Source: Thunnus maccoyii (lineage: Eukaryota; Chordata; Actinopteri; Scombriformes; Scombridae). From it: DNA of 64,000 bases. This document shows positions 12,783 through 24,547 of this stretch, piece by piece (within the stretch, counting starts at the first letter, position 1; the number at the start of each line of letters is the position of its first letter). The stretch lies in contig NC_056545.1 of the NCBI RefSeq assembly GCF_910596095.1, positions 22,343,067 to 22,407,066 of the forward strand, written 5' to 3'. The notes beneath the pieces were generated by a model. That model did not search any database and was not told the origin of the DNA. It saw nothing but the letters and a program-made list of their open reading frames with translations. The translations under genes were made by a program, and so were the position numbers.

Positions 12783-13248
12783 GCCTGATACATTTTATAT
12801 TTATACAAGAAGGACATTTTGTAAAACTTACTCAGAGACACTGACCCAGCAACAAACCTCTGCCTCATATTCAGTGAAGAGAAGATACATGATGATCAAA
12901 CGACAGCCTGTAAAACTCAACATCAACCAACTGTGAAATTGTACATTTTCATCAGATATAGTAAGAAATGTGAGTATATGTAAGGTTGTATTTTAAAGCT
13001 GAAATTAAAGGTTTTAAGAATGGTAATAATAATATAATGTATTCAGCAGCCTTTCCTCAATAGGAGGGGAAAGTGTGAAACATTGTCAGTGCTTGGCAAA
13101 AGTTAGCGTACAGCTAACATATATTCATTTAGTTTCAACAGGAAACAGCGCCATCTTAGGCAGTTGATGGGAATGCACAAATGTATCTTTTCCCCTCATG
13201 GTTGACAGGCAAATAAACGTTGATTAAATATTGAATTCAGCTAATTAA

Positions 13249-13433
13249 AGGTGCAGTGTGTGTAGGATTTAGTGGCATCTTGTGGGAGAACCTACTGTGG
13301 GCTCATTCTAAGCTAACGAAAACACAACAATTCTTATTTTCAGGTGATTATATGATAATTAAAACATACTTATGAATATTATATTCCAATTCTCCATTCC
13401 GATAAATGCCACCAAATTCTACACAGTGCACCT
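13249..13433. mobile_element. TTAA-flanked MITE (piggyBac-like)
   Basis: The element has inverted ends, AGGTGCAGTGTG at the left and CACAGTGCACCT at the right, and is flanked on both sides by TTAA (13245-13248 and 13434-13437). TTAA target duplication is the mark of piggyBac-type transposition. At 185 bp it has no coding capacity, so it is a non-autonomous copy. The terminal repeats continue imperfectly further inward. Confidence 0.75.
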
Positions 13434-15155
13434 TTAAATCTCAACACATACACACATTTGGTCAAGAAAAAATACATTTCACACATTGTCTAAAATCTCT
13501 CTGAAGAGGAGTTTACTTTTACATTTTTGTGTATATTTTAAACAAGTAGAATCAGATCTACTTGGCTGAGTGATGTTTGGAAAATTTGTTAAAATAATTT
13601 GTTACATTGCAATCAAAAGAGCTATACAGCATGTTAAGGTTTGATTATTACTTAAAAACCAAATTAGTTTTGGAAAGCACATCTTTAAAAGTATCCGAAT
13701 ATATCTCTATATTTACTGACCAATCAAAATCTATTTATATTAAGAGATTCAACATATAAACATTTTTTGCAATTCTTTCTATGTATGAAACATATTTCTA
13801 AATCCATTCTTCAGTACAGAGCATGTGAAATGTATTTTTTCCATAAGTCGGATATGTACTGTGCTGCCTTATTCATCAATTATATATTTGATAAAACAAA
13901 CAACAAGCATCAGAACGGGTCAGTTTCAGGATGGGTCAATTTATCAGCATCATGCTGCATTGTTGTATTATTTCAGTGAGTAATTTTCTGTGTATAGACA
14001 TTACATGTTAAGAGTTATGATTGTTTTCAACCTAAATAAAGAATATTTGACTGACTACTTGCAGTATTTTTACCCACAGTAACTGACTAAACAATTTCTC
14101 TCATTGTTTTAAAATGAGTAACAGTGAAGACAATTGTCAAGCGTGACCACTAAAGAAAAATGGAAGATTTTGTCTACTCTAAAGATCTCTCATTCATCAT
14201 CTAAAGCGCTGATGAAAATCTGCCATGTAGAAATGACAAAATGACACAAAACGGATTCAAATGGGTTTTCTTGCATAGTGAAGGATCTCCTCCAGCTACC
14301 CAAGGAGAGCCTGAATCTTGCCTTCCACTCCGTTGATGTGATCCGGTGACTGTCTGTACAGCACTTATTGACATAAGGATGTCCTCTACGGGCCTCGTTT
14401 GATTAGATGTGCTCTATTTAAAACCCTGGATCTCAGTGCACTCTTTCATGATTGTGAATTTCAATGACATGCATTGATGAAACAAGACGGGCGATTTGCA
14501 AGCAATCAACAAATTAAAATGTTTCTTTCTCGGTGCTCGTGAGCTCCTGTAGTGTGTTTGAGGAGCTCCTTTTCAAACACAAATCACAATCAACATGTTT
14601 TATACATGCAGATAGTTATCTAAGAGGAGACTGTAGATACTGTGTTCCTGTCTGCATGTTCACTAATACTGGCTGCCACCTCACATACAACCATATTTGT
14701 CGAGGAGCTAAGGGGACATGTGCGGCACTCTTAAATCAGCGGTCCCCTTTAAGTGGTCCTCCACTGCTTCTTTCATCTGATTGCTTTTGTATGAGCCAAT
14801 CACTTCAGGACATCAGACCCCTCTTCACAGTGATGCTGAAATCTTTAAATTGCATTCGCCTTTTGGCTCTCTTTCTCCTCTCAGAGCAAAATGCGAACAA
14901 TTATTTGATGTCCAGAATCCACACTGGAGGTCTGCTATTATCTGCATAGACTTCCATTGAAATTGCTCAGAGAGGCGCTGAACAGATGGTAATTAGAGGG
15001 GAATTATTCTATTGTGAGAATTTGGTTTTGTCATACTGAGGGGACAAATGATTTTCTCAGAATCACTCAGTAAGGAAATAGTTGGATTAGGACTCCAATA
15101 TAGAGAACCCAAAGCATACAAGAATACACATCTTGGTGTGTTATACAATGTGGTG

Positions 15156-16644
15156 CTACCTATCCACACTGGTTTCCTGTAGGCGATTATTCATGATGGC
15201 CAAGGCTCCCACACCGCCAGAGAATCCATTTTGATGACCATAGCTCTGCCGTGGGCCCTGATGAGCTGTTTCGCTCAGCTGCTTCTGCAGCAGCGCCAGA
15301 GACACCTTATTAGACACCATGAACTCATTGACAGAGATCATCTCTCCTGACAGCCGGCGGCCTACATAAACCCCATCAGCCACTGCACCGGCTTCTGTCT
15401 CGCTGTCACACACTGTCTCTACTGAGCCCTCCGTGTAGCGGTGTCTTCCTGCAGGGCAGTGGGATGAGATCGGCTGCACGGTGTTGCGTTTTAAGCGTTT
15501 TTGCCTGAGGTGTGCAGTCGGACGTCTCTGGCTGCGATTTTTCTTATGGAGGCAGGGGCAGCAGAGCCACCAGCAGCCAGATGTAGAGCAGGAGCAGGAC
15601 TGATGCTGCCCGGAACAGACAAGCTTACCCAGGATCCAGTTGAGAGTTTGCTTGATGATAATAGAAATGACATTAAAAAGTGAGTAGATGCAACATACTC
15701 CCATTAAGATGAAAAGGCAGTTCCCGAGCCGGTAAGCCTCCTGAGACTCGTACTGCTGTCTCTGGCTGCTTACTAGGTCCCCGAAGCCGATGGTGCTGAA
15801 GGCCACGAAGCAGAAGTAGAGGGAGTCCACATAGCTCCAGTTCTCCATGGAGCTGTACAGAGTAGATGCACTGCATGCTATCACAATCGAAGCCACTCCC
15901 AGGATCAGCATCACATAATAGACCGAAGGCTTCCAACCTTCTAAACTGTCCTCCTCTCGGGACTGCTCCTCCCCGCTCGACATAATCCCCACCCCAGCAC
16001 ATCGCAGCCGACGCTCATGACACCAGCGCATGATGTAAGCTAACATCGTGATGATCCTCTCTAGGAAGAGGTTAAAGAAGAGGATGGTGGCAGCACAACC
16101 AATGAGGCCGTAGAAGATTAGGAATATTTTCCCAGCTATGGTCGCTGGTGTGGTCATGCCAAAGCCTAGAAAGGAAAAATAAAAGTTTCAAAGGTCTTGG
16201 ATGATATGCAATACAGTTCTGGAGTTGGTATCTTATAGGGAACATCTAAGAACTTCTGAATCAGCATCTCAGATAAACAAAAAAGCTGCAAGACTTACCA
16301 ATAGTGGAGACCACCGTGCCCACAAAGTAGAAAGCTCCAGAAAAGTCCCAGCGGGGCCTCAACGCATCCACTCTGATCCCGGCTCCGTTTGCCTCCTCGT
16401 ACTGGCGCAGCAGAGTGTGCAGGGCCCCCAGGTTGACCCTGTATCGCTGGGTGAAGTTGTCCAGCTGCTGCTTCCAGAGGCGGCGGGCACGGAGCTCGAA
16501 GGGGTGTTCCAGGGCTGAGAAGATGGCTGCCCCGCACAATAAGTAGAGCAGGATAAGCCCGGCCAGCAGGCAGAAACGGGCGTTGTCTTCATTCATGGGC
16601 GCCCTGGGGCAGCAGCAGCCACCAGCAGCCCTCCTCTGAGCCAT
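15156..16644 (-). CDS. kcnk12l: Two-pore K+ channel, THIK-2-like (KCNK12-like)
   Basis: Two exons, 16299-16644 and 15156-16165, give 451 residues. The plan is that of a K2P channel: TM1 after MNEDNARF, an extracellular cap with an NFT glycosylation site, pore loop 1 with TIGFGM, TM2, TM3, pore loop 2 with TIGFGD, and TM4, then a long cytosolic tail. The tail motifs GRRLSGEMIS, SNKVSLALLQKQLSE and FSGGVGALAIMNNRL are specific to the THIK pair and closer to KCNK12 than KCNK13. The single intron splits the GFG of the first filter, as in THIK genes. The start at 16644 (MAQRR) was chosen for its better context (G at -3 and +4); an upstream in-frame ATG is at 16683. The tail has an extra cysteine-rich stretch around 15570-15620 that could be palmitoylated. 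THIK-2 in mammals is kept in the ER by an N-terminal RRSRRR; only a lone RR is visible here. Confidence 0.88.
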
Positions 16645-19600
16645 GACCACAGCAGCAGCACAGATACACCACTGTAACAGCATGCAACGCCTCTGCCAGT
16701 GCTACCAAGTCACACACTCACTGTACGCGTTGCACGCATCACCCGCCACACAACATACATGCGCAAACTATATGAAACACACCTGGTTTACATACACAGC
16801 GATGCATTTGGCTCAGGATTGAAAGACCTCTTGCAGGAGGGCTGAAGGCTGCTTTGATCATTTAGGAGAAAAATGATGCATCTGTAACAAAACAAAAAGG
16901 AAAATCTCTCAATATGAATATTATTAATACTAAAATGTACATATTTTATTATTTTATTTTGCATAACTGTATTGTTTATTCATGCAAAATGATTTTAAAC
17001 CACAAAAATCTGACTGACAACATGCATGACTTTTGGTTAAATCAATATATTATAAAGTTCATGGTTAGTTAACACTGTAAATTAAGAAAAACTGTTTATT
17101 CAATAGCTGTTTATGATACGTAATGTACACACAGGTCATGCAGTCAAAGTTTAAAGTAAAAAGAAACACATAGTACCTGTTGTCGTTCCCTGAGCGCTGC
17201 TGGTCTGCTGTGTTCTTATGGATCTGCAGAACAATGACCAGCGAGAGGAAGCCCCTTGAGTTTTTTGTGCAAACCGAGAGGCTGTCTGATGTTTTGTCTG
17301 TCACATACTGACATCATCATCCCCTGCCCACCCCCCTCCGTCTTTGAGCACAACCCGATTGGTGCTGTCATCTCTTCATTTTCAAAGCACTACTCCTCTT
17401 TTCAAGCCTTCATCACACCTCAATTTGACTTCTGCTGAAAGAGCCACATGTGACAAAAGGTTTGCTTTCAAAAATTTGTCCAATCTCTGTTACATCTACC
17501 AAGCATGGATCAAGGAATTTCAAGTCCTAATTGAAGTCAATCTGGACTCCTCTCTGCAGCCATGTTAGAAACATTAAAGGAGCGCCACATAACCAGATGC
17601 TCGCCAGTCTAACAGGACAAAGTTGAGTGGGTACTCGACTCTAAACTGCTCCAGTGGGTTTTGATCAGTAGCAAATAGATCAGACTGCGGTTGTACTGTG
17701 CAGCTTGCAGACCCTCTGAGAGGGTTTTTTGTTGTTGCTGCAGACTGTGTGGGAGGATTAGTTGAACATGGCTATCAGTTTCTCTGTCTGTTGTCATCCC
17801 TTTAATCTTGTGTGGTGCAGCAGGTAAGGGCAGGGGTTCCCTGTGCCTGCCGTCTGATGGCTGAATGACCATAGAGGACAGGTGTGGACGACAGAGAGCA
17901 CATCTGCCTTCATCTCACCAGTCAGCCCTCAATCAGGTGTTCAACTTCAGTTTGATTAATATTCTGATGTGTGTGATTCTGACAGTTTTGCACATCAATC
18001 TGTTTAACATAATTTAATGACTTTAAATGTTAGTGAAAGCACTGATGTAATTTGTTTCTCAACAGAATTACAGCATGTTTACCAATAACCAAACATTACA
18101 AGATATAATTACTTTATTAAGAATTGTATACGATGAGCTTAATTTTGTGCTTCATTTAACAAACCAAAAATGTTAATGTCCATGTACAAAAGATTCAACT
18201 TTGCATGTTAAAATTCAGTAAAGCCAGGATCTAAATATGACATTGGCACAAAATTAACAACGTACTTTTTCAAATATTCTCATCCTTAAGTAATTTACTC
18301 AAATACAAATATTTTTATTTGCTTATTTGTTGTCTATTGGTTTATTTATGGGTGTTAAATTTAGCCAAAAGGGTAACTTTAATCCAAAGTCAGTCTGCAA
18401 TTTGTTAATTATTTTGACTGATCTTGTATGAAGGCAGAAATGCAGAAATCACAATCTGCTTGATTGTTTTCAGTGATCCGAAACAGAGTAGAAACATTAA
18501 ATATCATCGACCTTCATTCCTCAGAAGAGAATAAAAACACTGCGATTAATAACTGATACTGAGACAGATACACATTTCAACCAGAGAGTTTCTGTCAAGG
18601 TGTCAGCAACAGAGAGAATAAATGAGGACAGTTTGTGTCCAAAAAATATCAAAATGCCAATGTGACATTGACAACAAACTAATCATAAGATTTTGTTAAC
18701 AGCATATAAAAGCATAAATTCTACTCACTAGTAATTAAATCAATAAATGTAGAAATATTGTGTTGCAATATTACTCATCATGGTACTGAAATACAATGCA
18801 TCATATATGTTTACCCACTGTTGCTACCTTTGGGTCTTAAGTTGGACTTTTAGGTGAAACACAAACATTCATTCCTCATAGTTAAAAGTACAAAGACAAC
18901 CCGGAAAATAATATAAAACGTAATGTGAAAATTAAACCATCAACCCCATAAATCACTATAGTATATGCAAAAGTCTAATTTTGTTGGACTACAAGGAACA
19001 CTAATACTGACGCATGAATGGTGAAATTATTTAACAATCTGATGTGAACATGTATGTGTCACTGTGTAATAAGCCACAATACTGACTGTTTCTCATTCCT
19101 ACACAGCAAAATATCATATCTATGCAAATGATGCATTTAAACCTTAGCAAATACTGATGGTGAAATAGTTATGAAATAATGAAATATCAGTTCACTTTTT
19201 GGCATCATAGTTTTAGCACCATTTTAATGACACAGTGTGACATTTTAACTACCGATCATCTTAAGCCAGAGGAGGCATCCAATTAGCTTATAATTGCAAG
19301 TTCCATATGTTTCCTGAAATAACAAGCAGGACATCTCAACGCAGTAGGGTCGGACGTCTCCTGGTGAAGCTGTAAACTGAGACTGTGTTTGGCTCAGTGT
19401 CAGCGAGCGCAGCTGAGTGTAGGTCTAAGCAGTGGTCACACTGGATTTACTGTAAAGGCTCAGGTTGCTAAGGGATCTCATAAATTACTAATGATCATTT
19501 AATCAGAGTTGTGTGCCTGATTTACTGATAAAATCTGTTCATGCCAGCTTTCAGTTCATTTTTGCAATATTTCTTGTTATTGTAATCAACCACATCTTCC

Positions 19601-19745
19601 ATTTTACACCCTCATTACTATATTTTCCTCTAAAGTTCATTTCCTCTATTCTGACAACACAACCATTTCAGAAACCAATCCATCTGCAGCAAGAGGTGAA
19701 GGAAGGATTGAGAGTAAATTTCCACATGTTTTTCATGTGGTCTTT
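16645..19745. other. Spacer upstream of kcnk12-like and downstream of itpkc
   Basis: About 3.1 kb without a supported exon. The left part should hold the channel promoter and 5' UTR, and the right part the itpkc 3' UTR. It is AT-rich with no element that I can bound. Confidence 0.55.
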
Positions 19746-22700
19746 TCAGGTCAGTGGCAGCATGTTGGCTAGTATATCAATGAGGTTGTCCAGACCCCAC
19801 AGGTAGCCATCTTCTCGATTACCCTCTACCCAGGGAGTGCGGTGGTCCAAGGTGAGGGGCGCCGGCAAGGCCACTGTCTTTCCAAAGTCAATCATCCAGA
19901 TGCCTGTTTGGCCATTCCAGTCGTGCACAAACAGTAAGGAACTACCCACAACCTGCAGGGACACAGCTGTTAGGAAAAAGTTCCACCAGTGGACAAATGT
20001 AAGACAAAAAAATGGGCTCAAAAACACCACCATACATTTCCAATATAGCTCTTTTGGAACAAGGTCAGTGGGCTTTTTTTCCCTTTACATTTTCAAAACA
20101 TCTACTACATCCTACCTCATGTGTCCTGAAGAAGTGTGATGTCTCCAACACCTGCCGCAACTGTTTCAGCCGTCTCAGATAGCCCCACTGAAGGGAATGA
20201 CACAAGATTAACAAGAGAAGAGAGAAACACAAATATACAAATGAATCAGTCATTGAAGGTCACACTTACCACAATGTGTGTATTGGACTCAACAAAGTTG
20301 TCAAGTGCTTCTGTCACTTGCTCTCTGCTTTTGGTCCTTTTGAAGTTTGTGTGACATTCTTCATTAGCTTTCTGCGCAGGACATTTATACATTTTGGAAT
20401 TACAATGAAAAGAGACATTTATTGCTGCAAAAACCAAAAAATATTTTTTCAAAGGTTGTCAACCTAACAGCGTCTATGAATTCAATGACCATGACTCCAC
20501 TTTGGAGCTTACCCTGAATCCTTCGATACGGAAACCCAGAGTTGCTGTGGAGCTCAGGGTCTCCCTCCACTGCATGTACCTGGTTTTCAGCACTGCCTGC
20601 TGGGCTCGTTCCTGGTCTGTTGGGGCCTCTGGGTCCACAGCCACCATCTTCTCGTACATGTCCTTACGAGGCTGGGGCCGCTCTTGGGCCATCAGCAGCT
20701 CCTCCTCCTGGTATGTGCTGTCAATAAACACACTGCCTTAGAAGCCGTGTTTCCATTAGATTAGCAAGATAATTTTAAGCAAATTTTTGAAATGTCGCAA
20801 AAAGGAAAATGTGAATTAGGTGCGTTTCCATCAACTGGTTTAACGCGAATAAACTAGGCAGTAGATGGCGGTATTGCCTAAAATAATACGCCAGTAAACA
20901 GAGTAGACGAAGTAGAGGTTGGCAACCAGAAACAAAACAAATAGTTGTCACTGTTCTTTCATGTTAGCTAGTATTGGCCATGCTTCATGCTATCTGGAGA
21001 TGCCGGAAGACACAAAGAGCAGAAACAGCTGATCAGTCATGTGAGTTAAACGTTCACTACGTCACTATTTATTCGACAAATGCATTTCCGTTACCCATTT
21101 TGTGCATAAACTCTTTTTCGACATTTCCAAAATCCACCTCAAGCCAGCGTAAAAACTTTTTTGCGAAATTGAGGAAGGTTTTTTTTTTAATTTTGGCATT
21201 TCCATTAAGCTTTTTTAATGCGATACTTCAAAATGCGCATAAAAATAGGTCAATGGAAACACGGCTAGAGACTGGAGTCTGTCACTTACATATAAATTGT
21301 ATTTAAGGCTTATACTAAAGCTTCAAAGAAAAACAAAACTTTCACATAAGACCCAGTGACATAATTTGTCATTACAGATGCTCATTTGTTATATATTGGG
21401 AAATAATCTGTTCTTTTTCTGCTGATTTTATCACTAAATTATTATTTTTTTGTGATGAAGTTATTCAGGATCTATCAAAAACTTAAAAAAGCCCCTTTTA
21501 AGGATTAAGTGTTGCACTAAACATCTCCTCCTTCAATTAGCATTTGTTCAAACTTACCGGCTGCCCATCTTGCAGTCCATGATAGCAGGTGTGTTGAAGT
21601 GGGTCAGCAAGTTATCCATCATGTTGTAATCCTGCTCGTCCCGCTGCACAACACCGTGGTAGGCTGGAACAAAGGGCCTGAGAGTGTCCTCCATCAGCTT
21701 CAGGTAGCATTGTCGCTCCCCCTCACAAAACCTCTTCAGCAGCGTGCCATAATCCCCAACATGAAAGCACCCTGTGAAGAGGAGCAAGGAAAGGGAGACT
21801 CAGAGGAGAGGAGACGCAAAAAAAAAACATACTTATTCCATGAGTTACTTTGAGAATGTTTCACTGGGAAGCAAAAGGGAAGATAAACAAACCTGCATGT
21901 CCGACCACTTGCAGCCACTGCTGGGGGTTCTTGGGGGTCATAGGAAGAAGAGATGAAGTCCCGCAATTTTTGTGTTTCTTCCATGCGGAGTTCTGCATGG
22001 GAAGACCGAAATCCTCAATCCTCATGAGATGACAGTCATTCTTCAGCACACACACACTCCAGGTCACACTTCCACACTGCACTGTGTTTTTCTGCTTCTC
22101 TACAGACAGACAGCGATGACCTCAGACTTCAGACTCGGTCAACTTTTTTTCCTTACGGGTGAACAACGTCTCCGTGGAAACAGCCTTTCACCAAGACTGA
22201 GTGAAGACATGCAATGGACAGGGTCGGCTCTGATCTTACGCAACAGGTTCAAACATTTATTAATCATTTACAGGAAGCACTTGTTTTCTGTAAATGTGCG
22301 ATTAACCACTTAACAAAACAGGCTGAGCACGATGATGTTGATAATGTCAACAGGGAAGTTTGTTCAGACACAATACTGTAAATTAACTGGTGGAAAATGT
22401 ATCTTCTATTTTTATTTTGACATACCAAAAAAATGTGAAGAGTTGCTTGGTTCTGTCTGTTCACTAAAGCATTATACACAGTCTGTCAACACACAATTTG
22501 TCATTTCACACAATGGTGCAATGACAACTAACAAAACACAAGAACTAGTCATTAACACATTAAACACACCCCACACCGGACTGAACCCCACCTCCATCCA
22601 GAGCAAGACAGTAGAACAACTTCCAATATCTTGGACTCAATTTAGACAATAAACACAACTTTGATCAACACATCACTGATTTCTATAAACAATCCCAGCA

Positions 22701-24458
22701 GAGACTTCTATTTTTGCTTTAGAAGCATAATCCAACCCATCCTGCTGTACTGCTCCCCCTGTTTCTTTACCGTTCTAACCATCTCCAAAGAAAACAAACT
22801 TACCAGGATCACATATGCTGCCTCCAAAATCATCCACTCCCCTACGCCCAACCTCTCAGAAATAAACAACAGATCCATCACACGTCTCACACTCAGAATA
22901 GCGAATGACACTGATCACCCCGTCAATCCACACTTCACACTACTGCCGTCAGGCCGTAGATACAGGACCCTAAAATGGACACAGTGTATAGATCAAGAAT
23001 CACCTTTGGGAGTGCAGATAAATGTATATGTGTTGGGATACAGGTGGAGGAATGATTGTTTTGTGTTTATGTATATCAGTATGTTTGCAGTGTGGCTATC
23101 TGTACAATAAAGACTGTATCTATCTATCTATTATAATTTAGACACTTTGGGTGTTTTGTCTGTCGGTCAGAATTTGGAAATTACAGGGCACAACTTTGGG
23201 CCTGGGTCGTGATGGCAATTTGTCAAAATTTTTGACATTTTATGTAACATCTCATTTATGAAACATCTTGTGTCCAACAGTTTAAAAACTTCTGATATTG
23301 AATATATTTGTATATTTATAGATTCTGTCATTTTAAATGAGGGAGAAAGAGAACATGTCATTTCAAGGGTTTTAACAAGATAATATGAATATCAGACATA
23401 TAATATTATTCAAAGTAGGGTATTTTATATACATCTTAAAACATGTCTGGAGGGGACCTTTAAGTATCAGATACGTCTTCCTCCACTGTTACAGTATATT
23501 TCAGCCTTATCTTGTACACCATAGACTGTATATGTTGTACCTTGCTGTACTGTGGAGGTTACTGTCTGTTTGTTACTGTCTGCTTGTTACTGTCTGTCTG
23601 TTACTCTCTATTAGTTACTGTCTGTTAGTTACTTTATGTCTGTTACTGTCTGTTTGTTACTGTCTGTTAGTTACTGTCTGTTTGTTACTGTCTGTTTGTT
23701 ACTGTCTGTTTGTTACTGTCTGTTTGGAGGTAGTGTCTCTTTGTTACCTGTGGAGGGCAGCGATAAGCCTGATAGGCATCGAGCCTCCGTCCAAATAGAA
23801 GCAGAAGAAGAGGCAGCTGAGGTAGAGCAAAGTGAAGAAGAAGAATTTAACGGTTCCCGGTTGTTGAACCGCTCTAGTGTCCGCTCTCCACAGTGCTGGT
23901 GTTTCACAAACTGTTTTTGAACTGGGGTGTATGGCATCAATGACGCTGCTTCATTTAACTTAACCGAGCTATGTCGCCGCAATGTTTTCCCAACGAGCAG
24001 CTCTGTCGTTGACAACTTAAACCCCATTAAAGGAGCATCGCTGCACCCAAAGGTAACGTTAACATCTTTTTTCTTTGACGGTTATCCGCACACTGAGAGA
24101 CGTTATGTGCTTCACTTAACAGATAACTCAGTTGACTAGCTGCTCACTAACGGTAACGTCCATGCTAGCTAACCGTAGCTAACGACGAGTTAACGTTACC
24201 GGAGCGGGGATGTTGTTGACTCCGGCTAGTCGACGTGTTCACGGAGAAGCAGAAAATAATCCGCATTTATCAGCTTCAAGAGCCTCAAACTTAACTAAGA
24301 TAAGGTGAACAAGCTGAACAAGCAGGTCCGTGTGTGTTTATGTGCAGTGAAAGATAAAGACGACACTCTCTCTTTCACTCTGCACGGGAGAAAGTGAAGC
24401 TTAACCGCATTATAATGCAGCGAAACAGACACAATTCATAACTTACCTCGTAAAACAT
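19746..24458 (-). CDS. itpkc: Inositol-trisphosphate 3-kinase C-like, short form
   Basis: Seven exons, 24447-24458, 21893-21992, 21558-21771, 20513-20717, 20270-20371, 20116-20187 and 19746-19952, sum to exactly 304 codons. The enzyme phosphorylates Ins(1,4,5)P3 to Ins(1,3,4,5)P4. The IPK-family signature PxxxDxKxG is present as PAIMDCKMG (about residues 98-106), followed by [39 protein letters not shown] and the metal-binding IDFGK (about 256-260). Wording such as [18 protein letters not shown] and [12 protein letters not shown] favours ITPKC over ITPKA/B. The protein is far shorter than human ITPKC (683 aa): exon 1 adds only MFYE before NSAWKKHKN, and no long N-terminal open frame exists upstream. 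The stretch where mammalian enzymes bind calmodulin keeps the first Trp and some lysines but not the WSPFV core. The exon 1 assignment is inferred from phase and a GTAAGT donor. Confidence 0.82.
20743..21266. mobile_element. MITE with 15+ bp inverted ends in itpkc intron
   Basis: The left end reads AGCCGTGTTTCCATT and the right end AATGGAAACACGGCT, a perfect inverted pair, with further paired segments (TGCGTTTCCATCA and the TTGGCATTTCCATTAAG region) inside. It has no coding content. It sits in the intron before itpkc exon 4 and ends 25 nt from that exon's first base (20717). The superfamily is not certain because a clear target duplication was not found. Confidence 0.7.
22440..23132 (+). mobile_element. 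5'-truncated L2/CR1-like LINE 3' end
   Basis: Translations in more than one frame match the last part of a non-LTR reverse transcriptase protein: a NKTQELVI block, then LGLNLDNK, then [22 protein letters not shown] and LLPSGRRYR. The 3' end has AATAAA followed by a (TATC)n tail, as in fish L2/Rex1-Babar-type elements. It is truncated at the 5' side and shifts frame between the first and second blocks, so it is a dead copy. It lies antisense in itpkc intron 1. Confidence 0.8.
23268..23459. repeat. 3' part of a TTAA-type MITE
   Basis: This stretch matches 61570-61785 in order: TTTATAGATTCTG, GGAGAA, TTTTAACAAGATAAT, ATATCAGACA, TATTTTATATA, then CTTAAAACATGTCTG, and it ends before TTAA (23460-23463). 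Only the right portion is present, so this copy lacks its left end. Confidence 0.7.
23559..23727. repeat. 14-bp minisatellite, about 12 units
   Basis: Head-to-tail copies of a 14-bp unit near TTACTGTCTGTTTG, with scattered substitutions such as CTTG, TTAG and TCTG ends. It lies in itpkc intron 1. The ends are sharp. Unequal crossing-over or slippage probably makes its length polymorphic. Confidence 0.9.
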
Positions 24459-24547
24459 GACTGAAGACCTCTGCAGAGTCCTCGACATATGATCATTTAT
24501 GACCCATCAACCCCAACTTTTCAATAAAAACGATGAGACCTTTTGAA
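24459..24547. promoter_or_regulatory. Probable shared itpkc/ccdc61 promoter
   Basis: The proposed itpkc start codon (24456-24458, minus) and the proposed ccdc61 5' exon (from about 24548, plus) are about 90 bp apart in opposite orientation. That spacing is typical of a bidirectional promoter, though leaders could overlap. No TATA box is obvious in the needed position. The inference depends on both first exons being right. Confidence 0.45.

Larger units (their letters stand above)
12592..15155. other. ppm1n 3' UTR and tail-to-tail spacer
   Basis: This spacer lies between the ends of ppm1n (plus) and the kcnk12-like gene (minus). It holds the probable ppm1n 3' UTR, a TTAA-flanked MITE at 13249-13433, and near its right end the 3' UTR of the potassium channel. 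A 138-codon open frame at 14533 shows no recognisable domain and is probably chance. Confidence 0.6.

Noticed and set aside
14533-14949. 138-codon plus-strand frame between ppm1n and kcnk12-like
   Set aside because: No domain, no adjacent exon and a position in the tail-to-tail spacer; possibly a conserved non-coding stretch but unsupported.
22440-23132. Host gene exons from the 149-codon frame
   Set aside because: The translation matches the end of a LINE reverse-transcriptase protein and is followed by a (TATC)n tail.
23559-23727. CRISPR-like array of evenly spaced repeats
   Set aside because: The units are directly adjacent with no unique spacers, and the host is a vertebrate; this is a minisatellite.
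23385-23798. 137-codon frame with repeated Leu/Cys/Tyr words
   Set aside because: Its regularity comes from translating the 14-bp minisatellite, not from a protein.
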